From CAZPMT01 sp964587655 (GTDB lineage: Bacteria > Hydrogenedentota > Hydrogenedentia > Hydrogenedentales > SLHB01): a DNA stretch of 64,000 nt. This document shows positions 7,522 through 16,046 of the stretch, piece by piece. Location: assembly GCA_964587655.1 (NCBI GenBank), contig CAZPMT010000009.1, forward strand, positions 1 through 64,000, in the 5' to 3' direction. The position numbers and the translations under genes are program-made. Under the pieces are notes generated by a model that did not search any database, was not told the DNA's origin, and worked only from the letters and a program-made list of their open reading frames with translations. Every line of letters starts with the position of its first letter. Positions within the stretch are counted from its first letter, which is position 1.

Positions 7522-8865
7522 ATGCAGTCAAGACTTACGGCTATAGTGACTATCCTGTGCCTTGCGGGCGTGGCCGTTTTCGTTTGGCACTTGTCCCGTA
7601 CTAACCCTGAATATACGGTTCCAAGGCCTGTTCAGAACGCAAAGCCGGAAGGGAAACCGGCAGTTCCTTCCGTCAAGCCGTCGCCGAGTGTCGATCAACC
7701 CAAACCTTCCGCGCCTCCGCCGGCGCGGAAGCCCGCCGCGAAAACGCCGGACGTCGGCGCGATGGCCGCTCGCGTGGAGGGGATTGTTACCACGGTCAAG
7801 GAGGCGCCAGTCAAGGACGCCGAGGTGTTTGCCGGTTCCGACGCGAAAAAACCGCTTGCACGGACGGATGACAAGGGACGATTCGCGATTGAGAGCGTAT
7901 CGGCAAGTGAAACGATCTTGACCGTTCATGCCGGTCATCTGAAAGGAATGGCCTCGATCTCCCCCCAACCGGGCGAGACAATCGAGGTGCGGGTGCTGAT
8001 CCAAGAGTGCGGCCAGATCGAAGGAATCGTGCATCGGGGCGGTGCGCCGTCGCCAGGGGAAAAAGTGTCCATCGAAGGAACGGATCTCATCGCGACAACG
8101 GACGCGAAGGGCTACTACGTTTTCCCCTACGTGTCCCTTGGCGAAGTGTCACTGCGCGTTGCAAGCGACACGCCAGATCTTAATGTAGAACCGCCGGACC
8201 CAGCCGTGGCCGCCACGATCGTAGAAGAGGAGAAGACGTCGACGGTGAATTTCGACCTGCCCGTTATGCAGAGTTCGATCGAGGGGGCGGTCCTGATCGA
8301 AGGGCAACCGCCCGCAGAAGGATTGATAAACGCGAGGATCGTGTGCAGCTACGGGGAGTATCAACTGAAAGCTCAAGTGACGGAGGACGGCCGTTACCGG
8401 ATCGAGGGCCTACCCGCAGGGACTGTGACAATGAACGTGATCGCGATCGATCCGGACGGGATCGGGCGAGGACAGAATGTTGATATCGAACTCGCCGAAT
8501 CGCAGGCGGTGCAGTACGACTTTCTCTTTGCCGCGGGATGCGCCATCAGTGGCACGGTAACAGGCGCCGCGAACGACGAGCGGACCTCGGTGCTTATCCT
8601 GAAGGGCAGAGCGGCCCCGTCAACCGAGATCCGTTTCGAGGACCTGGTAAACCTGAGCGAGGACGTTGCGGGCAACGTCGACGTAGCGCCCGACGGCACG
8701 TTTCGCATTGACGGACTCGACCCGGGCCCCTACACGGCCCTAGCCATGGCCATTCGCGCCCCAGACACCTGGGGTCCGGAGTCGCGCCCACACATCCGCA
8801 CAACGTGGAAAGCGGCAGACCTGGCCCCCGGCACGGAGGTCCAACTCAATCTCGCATTCCGATGA
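7522..8865 (+). CDS. Membrane-anchored carboxypeptidase-regulatory-like domain protein
   Basis: A 447-residue protein starting 12 nt after lpxK. Residues about 6-24 (LTAIVTILCLAGVAVFVWHL) form one membrane segment or uncleaved signal. A Pro/Lys/Ala-rich linker (about 30-80) leads to several beta-sandwich repeats of the carboxypeptidase-regulatory/Cna-B type, each ending in the recurrent pattern DDKGRFAIESVSASETILTV, DAKGYYVFPYVSLGEVSLRV or EDGRYRIEGLPAGTVTMNV. These are structural extracellular modules. No enzyme motif is visible. It resembles the gene at 13.8 kb in architecture. Confidence 0.75.
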   Translation: MQSRLTAIVTILCLAGVAVFVWHLSRTNPEYTVPRPVQNAKPEGKPAVPSVKPSPSVDQPKPSAPPPARKPAAKTPDVGAMAARVEGIVTTVKEAPVKDAEVFAGSDAKKPLARTDDKGRFAIESVSASETILTVHAGHLKGMASISPQPGETIEVRVLIQECGQIEGIVHRGGAPSPGEKVSIEGTDLIATTDAKGYYVFPYVSLGEVSLRVASDTPDLNVEPPDPAVAATIVEEEKTSTVNFDLPVMQSSIEGAVLIEGQPPAEGLINARIVCSYGEYQLKAQVTEDGRYRIEGLPAGTVTMNVIAIDPDGIGRGQNVDIELAESQAVQYDFLFAAGCAISGTVTGAANDERTSVLILKGRAAPSTEIRFEDLVNLSEDVAGNVDVAPDGTFRIDGLDPGPYTALAMAIRAPDTWGPESRPHIRTTWKAADLAPGTEVQLNLAFR

Positions 8866-8946
8866 ATGAGACAAGGTGTGTAGGGAAGGGGATGGGGAGA
8901 TAAAGGGGGATCGCGGGGATAGCTGATCCACGGACAACTCTGCACC

Positions 8947-8988
8947 CATCTCCTTCATCTCCTTCATCTCCTTCATCTCCTTCATCTC
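8947..8988. repeat. 9-bp tandem repeat (CATCTCCTT)
   Basis: About four and a half head-to-tail copies of CATCTCCTT. The stop codon of the minus-strand SDR gene (8982-8984) lies inside the array, so slippage there could alter the C-terminus of that protein. Confidence 0.85.
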
Positions 8989-9926
8989 CCTCTATCCCCA
9001 TATCCCCCTTCCTTACACCGTTCCTTGTCCTTCTTTACGCGCAGGACGAGGTCGAGTCCGGACATGAGAGAGTGCATGGGGGTCTTGAGTAGGCGTTTGG
9101 CCTTGGCGTTATCGAGCGAGGCGTCATTGGGCCGAGGTGCGCGGCCCGGCATGGCGTTCGAGTCGGTGGTGACGACGAGGTCGCGCGAGTAGCCGAGTCG
9201 TTCGGCAATCCGGCATGCCATTTCGTAGCGGTTGATCCGCGTGGAACCTGCGAGGTGAATCGTTCCCTCGAAATCGCCCGCGGCGATCTCGAGGAAAGCC
9301 CGTCCGACCGTAATGACATCGACGGGAGTGCGGATCTCGTTTGCGGGAAACTTGGTCTGCTCGTCTTTTTTCCACGCGTCAAACGTCTTGGCGAGGAATG
9401 AATTGCCCGCGCCGAGCACCGGAAGTCCCATCACCAGCGAGAGGCGGGCGATCACGCCGTTCTCGAGGGTCTCGCGCACGATGGATTCGGCGCTTATCTT
9501 CGTCTCCGCATAGAAATTCACCGCGCGGGGCTCGTCTTCCTCAGTGTACATTCCGTTTCGTCCGTCAAAGACCGTGTCCGTCGAGCAGAGGATCATCTTG
9601 ACGCCCGCGCCGGCGCAGAGGCGCGCCAGGGAGCGCGTCGCGTCCACATTTACGCGCGCGGCGTCCGCCTGATTGTTCTGGCAGAAATCGATATCGGCCA
9701 GCGCGGCCGTATGCACGACGGCGTCCGGCCGCACGCGCTGAAAGACGTCCCCCAACATCGCGGCGTCGCAGAGATCGAACTGGATGCAGTGGAATCGCTC
9801 GCGCTCTTCCGGTTGCTCGACGAGCGAAAGGGCATATACGTCCCACTCGCCGGCTTGCAGAGCCTGCCACACCACGCTGCCCGCAACGAACCCGCCATAT
9901 CCGGTCACCATGAGTTTCCGGGGCAT
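8982..9926 (-). CDS. RmlD-like NAD(P)-dependent sugar reductase/epimerase
   Basis: A 314-residue extended short-chain dehydrogenase. The N-terminus has MVTGYGGFVAGSVVWQAL, a TGxxGFxG-type Rossmann loop. VVHTAALADIDFCQ and the NVDATRSLARL segment match dTDP-4-dehydrorhamnose reductase (RmlD). The active-site region is CSTDTVFDGRNGMYTEED followed by FYAETKISAE, giving the Tyr-x3-Lys pair. ATG 9926 has AAGGA about 9 nt upstream; a longer frame to 10190 runs through an inverted repeat and is rejected. The stop codon falls inside a 9-bp tandem repeat and the last residues (KDKERCKEGGYGDRGR) look low-complexity. Likely role: nucleotide-sugar synthesis for surface polysaccharide. No other rhamnose genes are near. 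Confidence 0.8.
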   Translation of the reverse strand: MPRKLMVTGYGGFVAGSVVWQALQAGEWDVYALSLVEQPEERERFHCIQFDLCDAAMLGDVFQRVRPDAVVHTAALADIDFCQNNQADAARVNVDATRSLARLCAGAGVKMILCSTDTVFDGRNGMYTEEDEPRAVNFYAETKISAESIVRETLENGVIARLSLVMGLPVLGAGNSFLAKTFDAWKKDEQTKFPANEIRTPVDVITVGRAFLEIAAGDFEGTIHLAGSTRINRYEMACRIAERLGYSRDLVVTTDSNAMPGRAPRPNDASLDNAKAKRLLKTPMHSLMSGLDLVLRVKKDKERCKEGGYGDRGR

Positions 9927-10232
9927 ATGAGATATCCTTTTCTTCCTGTAAAAAAGCGCAGCAGCACGCGTCTGCTGCGAAGCGCTATTGGTGAAGGCCA
10001 CAGTAACAACCCTGGCGGTTCTTGTCAAAGGCGCGCCACCCGCACCGTCATTCCCGCGCAAGCGGGAATCCAGCAAACACGCAGGTCTTCGCGTCGTCTT
10101 CCCCTGGATTCCCGCTTGCGCGGGAATGACGGTGCGGGCGCGGCATAGGGTATTTCCGGTCTTGGGATAGCTTCTAGAATTGCGTCGCATTGAAAGGTAA
10201 AATGCACGACGATAGCGCGGCGCGAGATTGAA
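9927..10232. other. Divergent intergenic region holding a long inverted repeat
   Basis: About 300 nt between the two divergent SDR-type genes. It is dominated by the 35-nt inverted repeat listed separately, with a copy of palindromic element A at its right end. No promoter was picked out with confidence. Confidence 0.6.
10039..10138. repeat. Perfect 35-nt inverted repeat with 30-nt spacer
   Basis: Left arm 10039-10073 and right arm 10104-10138 are exact reverse complements. Each arm contains the internal palindrome TTCCCGCGCAAGCGGGAA, a core I recall as a common dispersed repeat in many bacterial genomes. The pair is laid out like a REP/BIME unit. Confidence 0.9.
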
Positions 10233-10261
10233 CGCAGTTTGTCAAATAGCGACAAACTGTG
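10233..10261. repeat. Palindromic element A, copy 3 (5' leader)
   Basis: Arms CGCAGTTTGTC / GACAAACTGTG, loop AAATAGC. It ends only 11 nt before the ATG at 10273 and abuts its GGGGAG ribosome site, so a hairpin here could limit translation. Confidence 0.85.
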
Positions 10262-10272
10262 GGGAGAAGCCG

Positions 10273-11220
10273 ATGGCTCAAGATGAGACTCATGCGATTA
10301 CAGGAGCATTCGGGTATACTGGCAAGTACATCGCTCAACGATTGCTTGAAGAGGGCCGCAAGGTTGTAACGCTAACCAATTCTCCGGCCCGCGGCAATCC
10401 ATTCCGCGGGAGGATCGCCGCGCAACCTTTCAATTTCGACCGCCCGGAGAAGCTCGTGGAATCGCTGAAAGGCGTGCGGGTCTTGTACAACACGTATTGG
10501 GTGCGTTTCAATCATCCAACGTTCACGCATGCGTCGGCGGTTCAGAACACGTTGACACTGTTCAGTGCGGCAAGAGAAGCAGGCGTGGAACGCTTTGTTC
10601 ACGTCAGCATCACGAACCCGTCGATCGACTCGCCCCTCGAGTACTTCCGCGGCAAGGCGGAGTTGGAAGAAGCCCTGATCGCGTCCGGCATGTCGTACGC
10701 CATCCTCCGCCCGGCCGTCATCTTCGGAAAGGAAGATATTCTGATCAACAACATTGCGTGGATTCTGAGGCGCTTCCCCGTATTCGGCATTTTCGGCGAC
10801 GGCAACTACCGTCTCCAGCCGATCTATGTTGACGACATGGCCCTTCTCGCCGTAGAACAGGGCCGGCGCCGCGAGAACGTCATAATCAACGCAATTGGGG
10901 CCGAGACGTTTACCTACCGAGAGTTAGTTCGCGCCATCGGAGAAATCATCGGAAAGAACAGGTTTCTTGTGCGAGTCCCGGACAGCGTGGGCCTCATAGT
11001 GGGACGCCTGCTTGGGGCGATCGTGGATGACGTAGTCATCACACGCGATGAGATCGAGGGACTCGTTGCTGACCTGCTTTACGTCGACGCGCCACCCGCC
11101 GGGAACACCCGACTCACGGAGTGGGCGCGCCGCAACGCGCAAGACCTTGGCCGGCGCTACGCGAGCGAACTCGCGCGAAGAAGAGACCGTGAGCGGTCAT
11201 ATGTGGATACCGGCAACTGA
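10273..11220 (+). CDS. NmrA/atypical SDR NAD(P)-binding protein
   Basis: A 315-residue protein of the atypical SDR group (NmrA / complex I NDUFA9-like). The N-terminus has ITGAFGYTGKYIAQRLLEEG, a GxxGxxG dinucleotide loop. The middle has FVHVSITNPSIDSPLEYFRGKAELEEAL, where the usual Tyr-x3-Lys is shifted to YFRGK, followed by SYAILRPAVIFG, typical of NDUFA9-like proteins. The C-terminal third is helical and ends in a basic segment. The start at 10273 (ribosome site GGGGAG at 10261-10266) excludes the palindromic element from the protein. An in-frame ATG at 10228 would read through that element as VCQIATNC. Substrate unknown. Confidence 0.75.
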   Translation: MAQDETHAITGAFGYTGKYIAQRLLEEGRKVVTLTNSPARGNPFRGRIAAQPFNFDRPEKLVESLKGVRVLYNTYWVRFNHPTFTHASAVQNTLTLFSAAREAGVERFVHVSITNPSIDSPLEYFRGKAELEEALIASGMSYAILRPAVIFGKEDILINNIAWILRRFPVFGIFGDGNYRLQPIYVDDMALLAVEQGRRRENVIINAIGAETFTYRELVRAIGEIIGKNRFLVRVPDSVGLIVGRLLGAIVDDVVITRDEIEGLVADLLYVDAPPAGNTRLTEWARRNAQDLGRRYASELARRRDRERSYVDTGN

Positions 11221-11243
11221 GATCGCCAGGAGGCTGTAACTTG

Positions 11244-12413
11244 ATGGACCCTGACACAAAGAAATCCGTGGAGGAAGTGGCTGCTGAAGTGACAGCGCTG
11301 CGCCGTGAACTGCATCAGCATCCGGAGATACGATTCGAGGAGAATTGGACTTCGGATCGGATCAGCCGCTTCCTGTTCGAGGCGGGGATTCCGCACTCGC
11401 GCGGCCATGCCAACGGCACCGGCATCGTGGCGACGCTTGAGGGGCGCGGGCCGAAGGTCATCGTCTTGCGTGCGGACATGGACGCGCTCGAAATGCAGGA
11501 ACGATCCGGCGTTGTATACGCCTCCACAATACCGAACCGTATGCACGCCTGTGGACACGACGGGCATATGGCGATCCTCTGCGGCACAGCGAAGGTCCTT
11601 TCGCAACACCTCGATGCGCTGCGAGGCACGGTGAGATTCATCTTCCAGCCCGCGGAGGAGATGGGCGCGGGCGGACGTTGTATAGTCGCGGAGGGTTTGC
11701 TGGACGACGTGGATGCGGCGTTCGCACTACACACCTGGCACTCGATCCCGCTCGGCAAGATCGGGATCAAGAGCGGTCCCATGATGGCCAGCGCCGACTG
11801 GTTCTCAATCGACATCGAAGGCAGAGGATGTCATGGCGCGGACCCGGGCGCCGGCATCGACCCGGTCGTCGTTGCGGCGCACGTCATCATCGCTCTCCAG
11901 ACGATCGTTGCCCGCGAAATCAACCCTTGGGACGCGGCCGTCGTCACCGTGGGCCGCATCCAGGCAGGCGTAGCCTCGAACATCATCCCGGAGACCGCGC
12001 GACTCGAGGGCACGTTCCGCGCGCTGTCCGAAGACGTGCGCGACAGCATCGCGACTGCGATCCGGCGAATCGCTGAAAACACCGCGTCCGCGTTCCGAGC
12101 GACGGCCTGCGTCACATTCGGCTACGACCACTACGCACCGCTCATCAACGATCCCGCAATGGCCGACCGGGTGCGTCAGTCGGTTGCCGACACACTCGGC
12201 CCCGAGGCCCTGGTCGAGCTCGACCATCCGTCGATGGGCGCGGAAGACTTCGCGTTCTACCTGGAGAAAGTCCCCGGAGCCATCTTCTATCTCGGCAACT
12301 ACGCGCCCGGCGCTTCGCACCCCATCCACAGCCCATACTACATCTTCAACGACGACGCGATCCCCATCGGCATACGCGTGTTTTGCGATCTCGTTCGCCG
12401 ATCTCTCGAGTAG
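11244..12413 (+). CDS. M20 family metallo-amidohydrolase
   Basis: A 389-residue zinc amidohydrolase of the hippurate/N-acyl-amino-acid hydrolase group (M20D). Visible metal and catalytic motifs in order: ELHQHPEIRFEE, VLRADMDALEMQE (metal Asp), HACGHDGHMAIL (metal His and bridging residues), PAEEMGAGGRCIVAEGL (catalytic Glu), and HPSMGAEDFAFYLEKVPG near the end. The dimerisation domain occupies about 180-290. AGGAGG at 11228-11233 precedes both a TTG (11241) and the ATG (11244); ATG is chosen but TTG has the better spacing. Cytoplasmic, probably cleaving N-acyl amino acids or related amides. It converges with the squalene synthase homologue. Confidence 0.9.
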   Translation: MDPDTKKSVEEVAAEVTALRRELHQHPEIRFEENWTSDRISRFLFEAGIPHSRGHANGTGIVATLEGRGPKVIVLRADMDALEMQERSGVVYASTIPNRMHACGHDGHMAILCGTAKVLSQHLDALRGTVRFIFQPAEEMGAGGRCIVAEGLLDDVDAAFALHTWHSIPLGKIGIKSGPMMASADWFSIDIEGRGCHGADPGAGIDPVVVAAHVIIALQTIVAREINPWDAAVVTVGRIQAGVASNIIPETARLEGTFRALSEDVRDSIATAIRRIAENTASAFRATACVTFGYDHYAPLINDPAMADRVRQSVADTLGPEALVELDHPSMGAEDFAFYLEKVPGAIFYLGNYAPGASHPIHSPYYIFNDDAIPIGIRVFCDLVRRSLE

Positions 12414-12456
12414 TCTGATCGGACCGATCAGACGGATCGGACCGATCGGTCCGAAG
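12414..12456. terminator. Hairpins between convergent genes
   Basis: Two adjacent palindromes, CTGATCGGACCGATCAG (8-bp stem, 1-nt loop) and CGGACCGATCGGTCCG (perfect). They lie between the M20 gene and the convergent squalene synthase gene. There is no T-run, so intrinsic termination is uncertain. Confidence 0.4.
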
Positions 12457-12461
12457 AGAGA

Positions 12462-13511
12462 TCATGTCTTGAATGCCGCGAAGATCGTCTTGAGAAGCAA
12501 ATTGCTTCGTCCGGCGACTCTAGCGGCGAGAATCGTGGCATATACGGCTCGACGCGGGATCTTCACCTGCGCGCGCGAAGTGAAATCGCGGTGCTTGTCG
12601 ATCCTGCGCAGCGTCAACACGGCCATCCCGATGGCCAGGAGACAGAAAGCGCGAATTCCTGGCTCCGATTTCGGAATTGTCAGCGTGTAAGTCAGCGCAT
12701 TTTCGAGATGGCGGCGCGCGACGGCGATCAAATCCGCCAAGCCATCCTGAAACGCTTGGCCGTGGCAATCCACCGACAGATCTTTCAGGTCAAATCCGTG
12801 ACGCGTGAAAACGCTCTGCGGCAACCAACAAGCATTGCGCCGCTTGTCTTCCCAGACGTCCGCGAGGATATTTGTCAACTGAAGGCCTTCTCCGAACGAC
12901 ACCGCGAGCCGGGAGAGATCTTCCCTGTGCCGGGCCACTGTCTGCGAATGGATGCAGAAAAGCTCCGTCAACATCTCGCCAACCACGCCCGCAACGTGAT
13001 AGCAATATGCATCAAGATGCTCCTGGTCCGGCAGGCCATTCGCCCAGCGGCCCGCCTGGGTAAGGTCCATACCCTGAGCCATAATGCGCACGCAACGCTC
13101 GAGAGCGGCTCGGTCTTCCGCCGCAAACCCCCGCGTGATTCGCAAGACGCGGGCCGTATTGCGGATTAGATCCCGCTCGGCCTCCAGCGTGTCCGCGGCC
13201 AGTAGAGGAGCCGCGGCACGTGCAAACTCGTCGGGGTCCTGTTCTCCTGAGACCACGCCAGCAAACATATCGAGAAGACGCCTCTTTTGATCGACGCTCA
13301 ACGCGGCGGAATCCTCGACCGTATCAGCGATGCGACAGAGGAGGTACGCATTTGCTACGACGATATGCAGGCTTTCCGGCAGCTTCGGAATGGTCAGGGC
13401 GAACGTCCGCGACACCTGTTGAAGAATGGCCTCTTGGTAATCGAGGTCCGTACAGTTTGTCAAGTCACGACAAACTGTGGAGTGTTTCCGGTCTGCCTGT
13501 GCGAGGCCCAT
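12462..13511 (-). CDS. Squalene/phytoene synthase family prenyltransferase
   Basis: A 349-residue head-to-head prenyl synthase. Both Asp-rich metal motifs are present: DTVED (63-67) and LADVWED (217-222). YCYHVAGVVGEMLTELF and LTNILADVWEDKRRNACWLP resemble squalene synthase (farnesyl-diphosphate farnesyltransferase) more than phytoene synthase. It should join two farnesyl diphosphates into squalene for hopanoids or other triterpenoids; ispH for the isoprenoid precursor pathway lies 5 kb away. The ATG at 13511 has only a distant GGAG. Residues 11-20 (STVCRDLTNC) are the in-frame translation of a palindromic element (13451-13479), and a second copy lies just upstream at 13537-13565, so the native N-terminus may have been rewritten. 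No C-terminal membrane helix is evident. Confidence 0.8.
   Translation of the reverse strand: MGLAQADRKHSTVCRDLTNCTDLDYQEAILQQVSRTFALTIPKLPESLHIVVANAYLLCRIADTVEDSAALSVDQKRRLLDMFAGVVSGEQDPDEFARAAAPLLAADTLEAERDLIRNTARVLRITRGFAAEDRAALERCVRIMAQGMDLTQAGRWANGLPDQEHLDAYCYHVAGVVGEMLTELFCIHSQTVARHREDLSRLAVSFGEGLQLTNILADVWEDKRRNACWLPQSVFTRHGFDLKDLSVDCHGQAFQDGLADLIAVARRHLENALTYTLTIPKSEPGIRAFCLLAIGMAVLTLRRIDKHRDFTSRAQVKIPRRAVYATILAARVAGRSNLLLKTIFAAFKT
13451..13479. repeat. Palindromic element A, copy 4 (in squalene synthase gene)
   Basis: Arms TACAGTTTGTC / GACAAACTGTG, loop AAGTCAC. Read in frame on the minus strand as STVCRDLTNC, ten codons after the chosen start. Confidence 0.9.
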
Positions 13512-13536
13512 GGTTTCCGCATTTTCTCCGGGATAG

Positions 13537-13565
13537 CACAGTTTGTCAAGCGGCGACAAACTGTG
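13537..13565. repeat. Palindromic element A, copy 5 (leader of squalene synthase gene)
   Basis: Perfect arms CACAGTTTGTC / GACAAACTGTG, loop AAGCGGC. It is 26 nt upstream of the chosen start and also open in the squalene synthase frame (HSLSPLDKLC). Confidence 0.9.
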
Positions 13566-13584
13566 TGAATGGCTCGTCTCGCAG

Positions 13585-13610
13585 GGACAAGGGGTTGCAA
13601 CCCCTTGTCC
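13585..13610. repeat. Perfect 26-bp palindrome
   Basis: GGACAAGGGGTTG followed directly by its exact reverse complement. A shorter relative, AAGGGTTGCGACCCTT, occurs at 39665-39680 inside a coding region. Confidence 0.85.
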
Positions 13611-13741
13611 ACAACCGAGGCGTTGCCATAACAACGTGTTGTGGAAAATCAGCCTATCAGGCGCCTCACATTGCCGTCAAGCGGCGGGCCTTTGCGGATG
13701 TCGTGATCTTGACGGTGTTTTCAATCTCAACGTATGATGCG

Positions 13742-13797
13742 CACAGTTTGTCAACACTTTGTCGCCGTTTGACAAAGTGTGACCACGACAAACTGTG
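13742..13797. repeat. Composite 56-bp palindromic element A, copy 6
   Basis: Outer arms CACAGTTTGTC (13742-13752) and GACAAACTGTG (13787-13797). The outer loop AA/ACCAC is interrupted after AA by a 27-nt inner palindrome (13755-13781) with arms CACTTTGTC / GACAAAGTG around GCCGTTT. The inner arms differ from the outer by a compensated base change. It ends 27 nt before the ATG at 13825. Confidence 0.9.
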
Positions 13798-13824
13798 GTC
13801 CGTAATACGGGCGGAGGCTCTGGT

Positions 13825-15735
13825 ATGAAACTGATTAGACTTCTCGCTGTAATGCTGGTCGTTGCCGCCGTTTTCATCGCTGTATTCCTCATTCTCGAAC
13901 AACGGCACAGTTTGTCAAGCCACGACAAACTGTGGACAGCGAGGGAATCGCAGCCGGAGCCTGTGGCGACCGAAGCCGTTGTGCCAGGGCCTCCTCCCAA
14001 TCATGAGCTGCCAGCACCTCCGCCGGATGTGCCGGTAGACCCCAATGAAGGATACGGCGCACCCTCTCGCGTTCCAGGTCTGGCAATCAGTGGTCACGTG
14101 GTTGATGAGAAGAAGGAACCAATGCCCGGGGCCGTTGTGAGCGTGTACAGCGCTGAGAGTGGCCAGAAGCAGGTTGAGTCTGACAAAGCGGGCTATTTCG
14201 AGGTAACGGGCCTTGGAGCGGGCAAGTATCGGGTGGCGGCACAAAAAGAGCATTTCAATGACTCCGTTCAAGAGGACATCGCCGCCGGAACTGGACGCCT
14301 CGTGCTGAGTATTGAGCCGCTGAGCGCGGTTAAGGGCAGGGTTTTGTGGGGGGATACGGGCAGGCCCATAGAACGTTTCAGAGCGGTGTATCTGGGGACG
14401 GTGCCGCCGGAACAGAGATACTGGGACGAAATTGCCCGGGACGAACGCACCAAATGGCAATTGTTTGGCGATGCCGAGGGGCGGTTTCGCATCGACGATG
14501 TGCGCAGCAGGGAACCCTTCGCCGTTGGCGCCCACGCAGAGGGTTATCAGCCCGCTTTCGTCAGTGTAGCCGCAGTGGAGCCGGGGGCAACGGTAGAAGG
14601 AGTCGAGATCAAGTTGCTGCCGGAAGCAACCATAGAAGGGCAGGTGCTCTCGCCGGGGAAAGCGCCTGTAGGCGCCGCCGCCGTGCACTTGGGCGCCAAA
14701 ACGGAGAAAATGAAACCGGTAGCCCAGTCTGACGAGGACGGACGCTTCCGGATCACAGGTTTAGGGACTGAGCCAGTGACGCTCACCGCGGTGCATACCG
14801 ATTATCTGCCAGGTTCTGCCGACGTGTCGCCGCTGCGCGGGAAGACAGTCAATGTCGATATCGTGCTGGGACAAGGCGGAACCGTTGAGGGGACGGTCTT
14901 GAAAGGCACGAAGCCCTTGGCAGGACTGAAGGTGGCGGTATCGCGGTTGCTACCGCCCAGAGTGCGCAAGGAGGCAGAGACGGATTCGGCGGGGCAATAC
15001 AGTATTGCCGGCATTCCTCCCGGCGAAGTCGAGGCTATTGTTAAGGCGGAAGCCGGGCCCGGAGCGGGTTCCATTCGAATGCAGCGCCGGGCGATTGTCG
15101 AGGCGGAGGGGGTGACAACGATCGATTTCCGGCTGCCGGCGACGCTTGGCACTATTGTGGGAACGGTCACTGCCGGCGGCGCGCCGGCGGCATCCGCGCA
15201 AGTCAAGGTCACCGTGGTGAGCGGCAACGGCGACGCGATCCTCAGCGCGGATGCCCAGGAGGACGGTTCCTATGAGATCCGGAACGTCCCGCCGGGAGAT
15301 GCATGGATCGAAGCAACCGCCACCACGGAGAAGGACGTCGAATTTCGCAAGACGCGCGAACTCACCGTCGCGGAGGGCGAGCACATTTCCCAGAGTTTTG
15401 ACTTCGATAGCGAATTGGGGATTCACGGCAAGATCTTGAACCTGCGTCCGGGCGATACCTGCGAAGTCGTGGCGCTGCGCGGCAACGTCACCGTTGACGT
15501 GACGGACCCTGCCGGTTTCCTGGAATTGGAGAATCTAACGGCTGGGCGGGTCACGGCGGACGAGGGCGGTACGTATTCTCTCGAAGGACTTGAGGCAGGA
15601 GCATATACGGTAGCCGCCATCGCCTTTCCAGCCGAGGAGGAGGGCTCTTACCAAGGGACGCAAGATGTGCGGGTAGTCACGCGGGCAGTCAGCCTGCAAT
15701 CGGACATGATTGAGGCGGATCTTTCACTCAAATGA
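13825..15735 (+). CDS. Large membrane-anchored Cna-B/CarboxypepD-regulatory repeat protein
   Basis: A 636-residue protein. Residues 5-24 (RLLAVMLVVAAVFIAVFLIL) form a membrane anchor. Directly after it, residues 28-37 (HSLSSHDKLW) are an in-frame palindromic element (13906-13934), then a Pro/Glu/Val linker. From about residue 90 to the end there are at least six beta-sandwich modules of the CarboxypepD-regulatory / Cna-B type; typical cores are ISGHVVDEKKEPMPGAVVSV, DEDGRFRITGLGTEPVTL and DSAGQYSIAGIPPGEVEAIV. ATG 13825 has CGGAGG about 8 nt upstream; a longer frame would start within the composite repeat. Likely an extracytoplasmic structural or adhesive protein, similar in plan to the 7522-8865 product. 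No enzymatic motif seen. Confidence 0.75.
   Translation: MKLIRLLAVMLVVAAVFIAVFLILEQRHSLSSHDKLWTARESQPEPVATEAVVPGPPPNHELPAPPPDVPVDPNEGYGAPSRVPGLAISGHVVDEKKEPMPGAVVSVYSAESGQKQVESDKAGYFEVTGLGAGKYRVAAQKEHFNDSVQEDIAAGTGRLVLSIEPLSAVKGRVLWGDTGRPIERFRAVYLGTVPPEQRYWDEIARDERTKWQLFGDAEGRFRIDDVRSREPFAVGAHAEGYQPAFVSVAAVEPGATVEGVEIKLLPEATIEGQVLSPGKAPVGAAAVHLGAKTEKMKPVAQSDEDGRFRITGLGTEPVTLTAVHTDYLPGSADVSPLRGKTVNVDIVLGQGGTVEGTVLKGTKPLAGLKVAVSRLLPPRVRKEAETDSAGQYSIAGIPPGEVEAIVKAEAGPGAGSIRMQRRAIVEAEGVTTIDFRLPATLGTIVGTVTAGGAPAASAQVKVTVVSGNGDAILSADAQEDGSYEIRNVPPGDAWIEATATTEKDVEFRKTRELTVAEGEHISQSFDFDSELGIHGKILNLRPGDTCEVVALRGNVTVDVTDPAGFLELENLTAGRVTADEGGTYSLEGLEAGAYTVAAIAFPAEEEGSYQGTQDVRVVTRAVSLQSDMIEADLSLK
13906..13934. 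repeat. Palindromic element A, copy 7 (in surface-protein gene)
   Basis: Perfect arms CACAGTTTGTC / GACAAACTGTG, loop AAGCCAC. In frame as HSLSSHDKLW, directly after the membrane segment. Confidence 0.95.
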
Positions 15736-16046
15736 CCTGTCGGGATCGCTTGACGATGCGCCAGCCGGAAAACGCCTGTTGACAAAATGGGAATTCCGTG
15801 ATAGGTTAATTGTGTTGTCGGCTGGAGAGTAACGCCGACGATCAAGGGAAGTGGGGTTGAAGAGGGAACAACCGGAGGGTCTGGCGTAAGCCGTGGGCCA
15901 GGGAGGGGGGTGGTTTTGTCTGGCAAGGTGGTCGATTGCCGGGCCTGTTCTGAAAGGAGGTGGGACGCGGAACAAACACGTTTGGCAGTAGTTGGGCATG
16001 GGACAACAGTTGTCGTTAACCAAAAACTAAAGAGGAGGAGAACATC
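15736..16046 (+). promoter_or_regulatory. Long leader region upstream of SGNH esterase with candidate promoter
   Basis: A 311-nt gap. Candidate -35 TTGACA at 15779-15784, 17-nt spacer, weak -10 TAGGTT at 15802-15807. This would give a leader of about 230 nt, G-rich (runs of GGG, AAAGGAGGTGGG near 15955), with no recognised riboswitch. The SD of the next gene is AGAGGAGGAG just before the ATG. Confidence 0.4.

Larger units (their letters stand above)
13512..13741. other. Divergent intergenic region dense in palindromes
   Basis: Between the divergent squalene synthase and surface-protein genes. It holds element A copy 5 (13537-13565), a perfect 26-bp palindrome (13585-13610), and is followed by a 56-bp composite element (13742-13797). 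No clear promoter was seen. Confidence 0.6.

Noticed and set aside
8941..8998. CRISPR-like array
   Set aside because: Simple 9-bp tandem repeat without spacers; no cas genes in the window.
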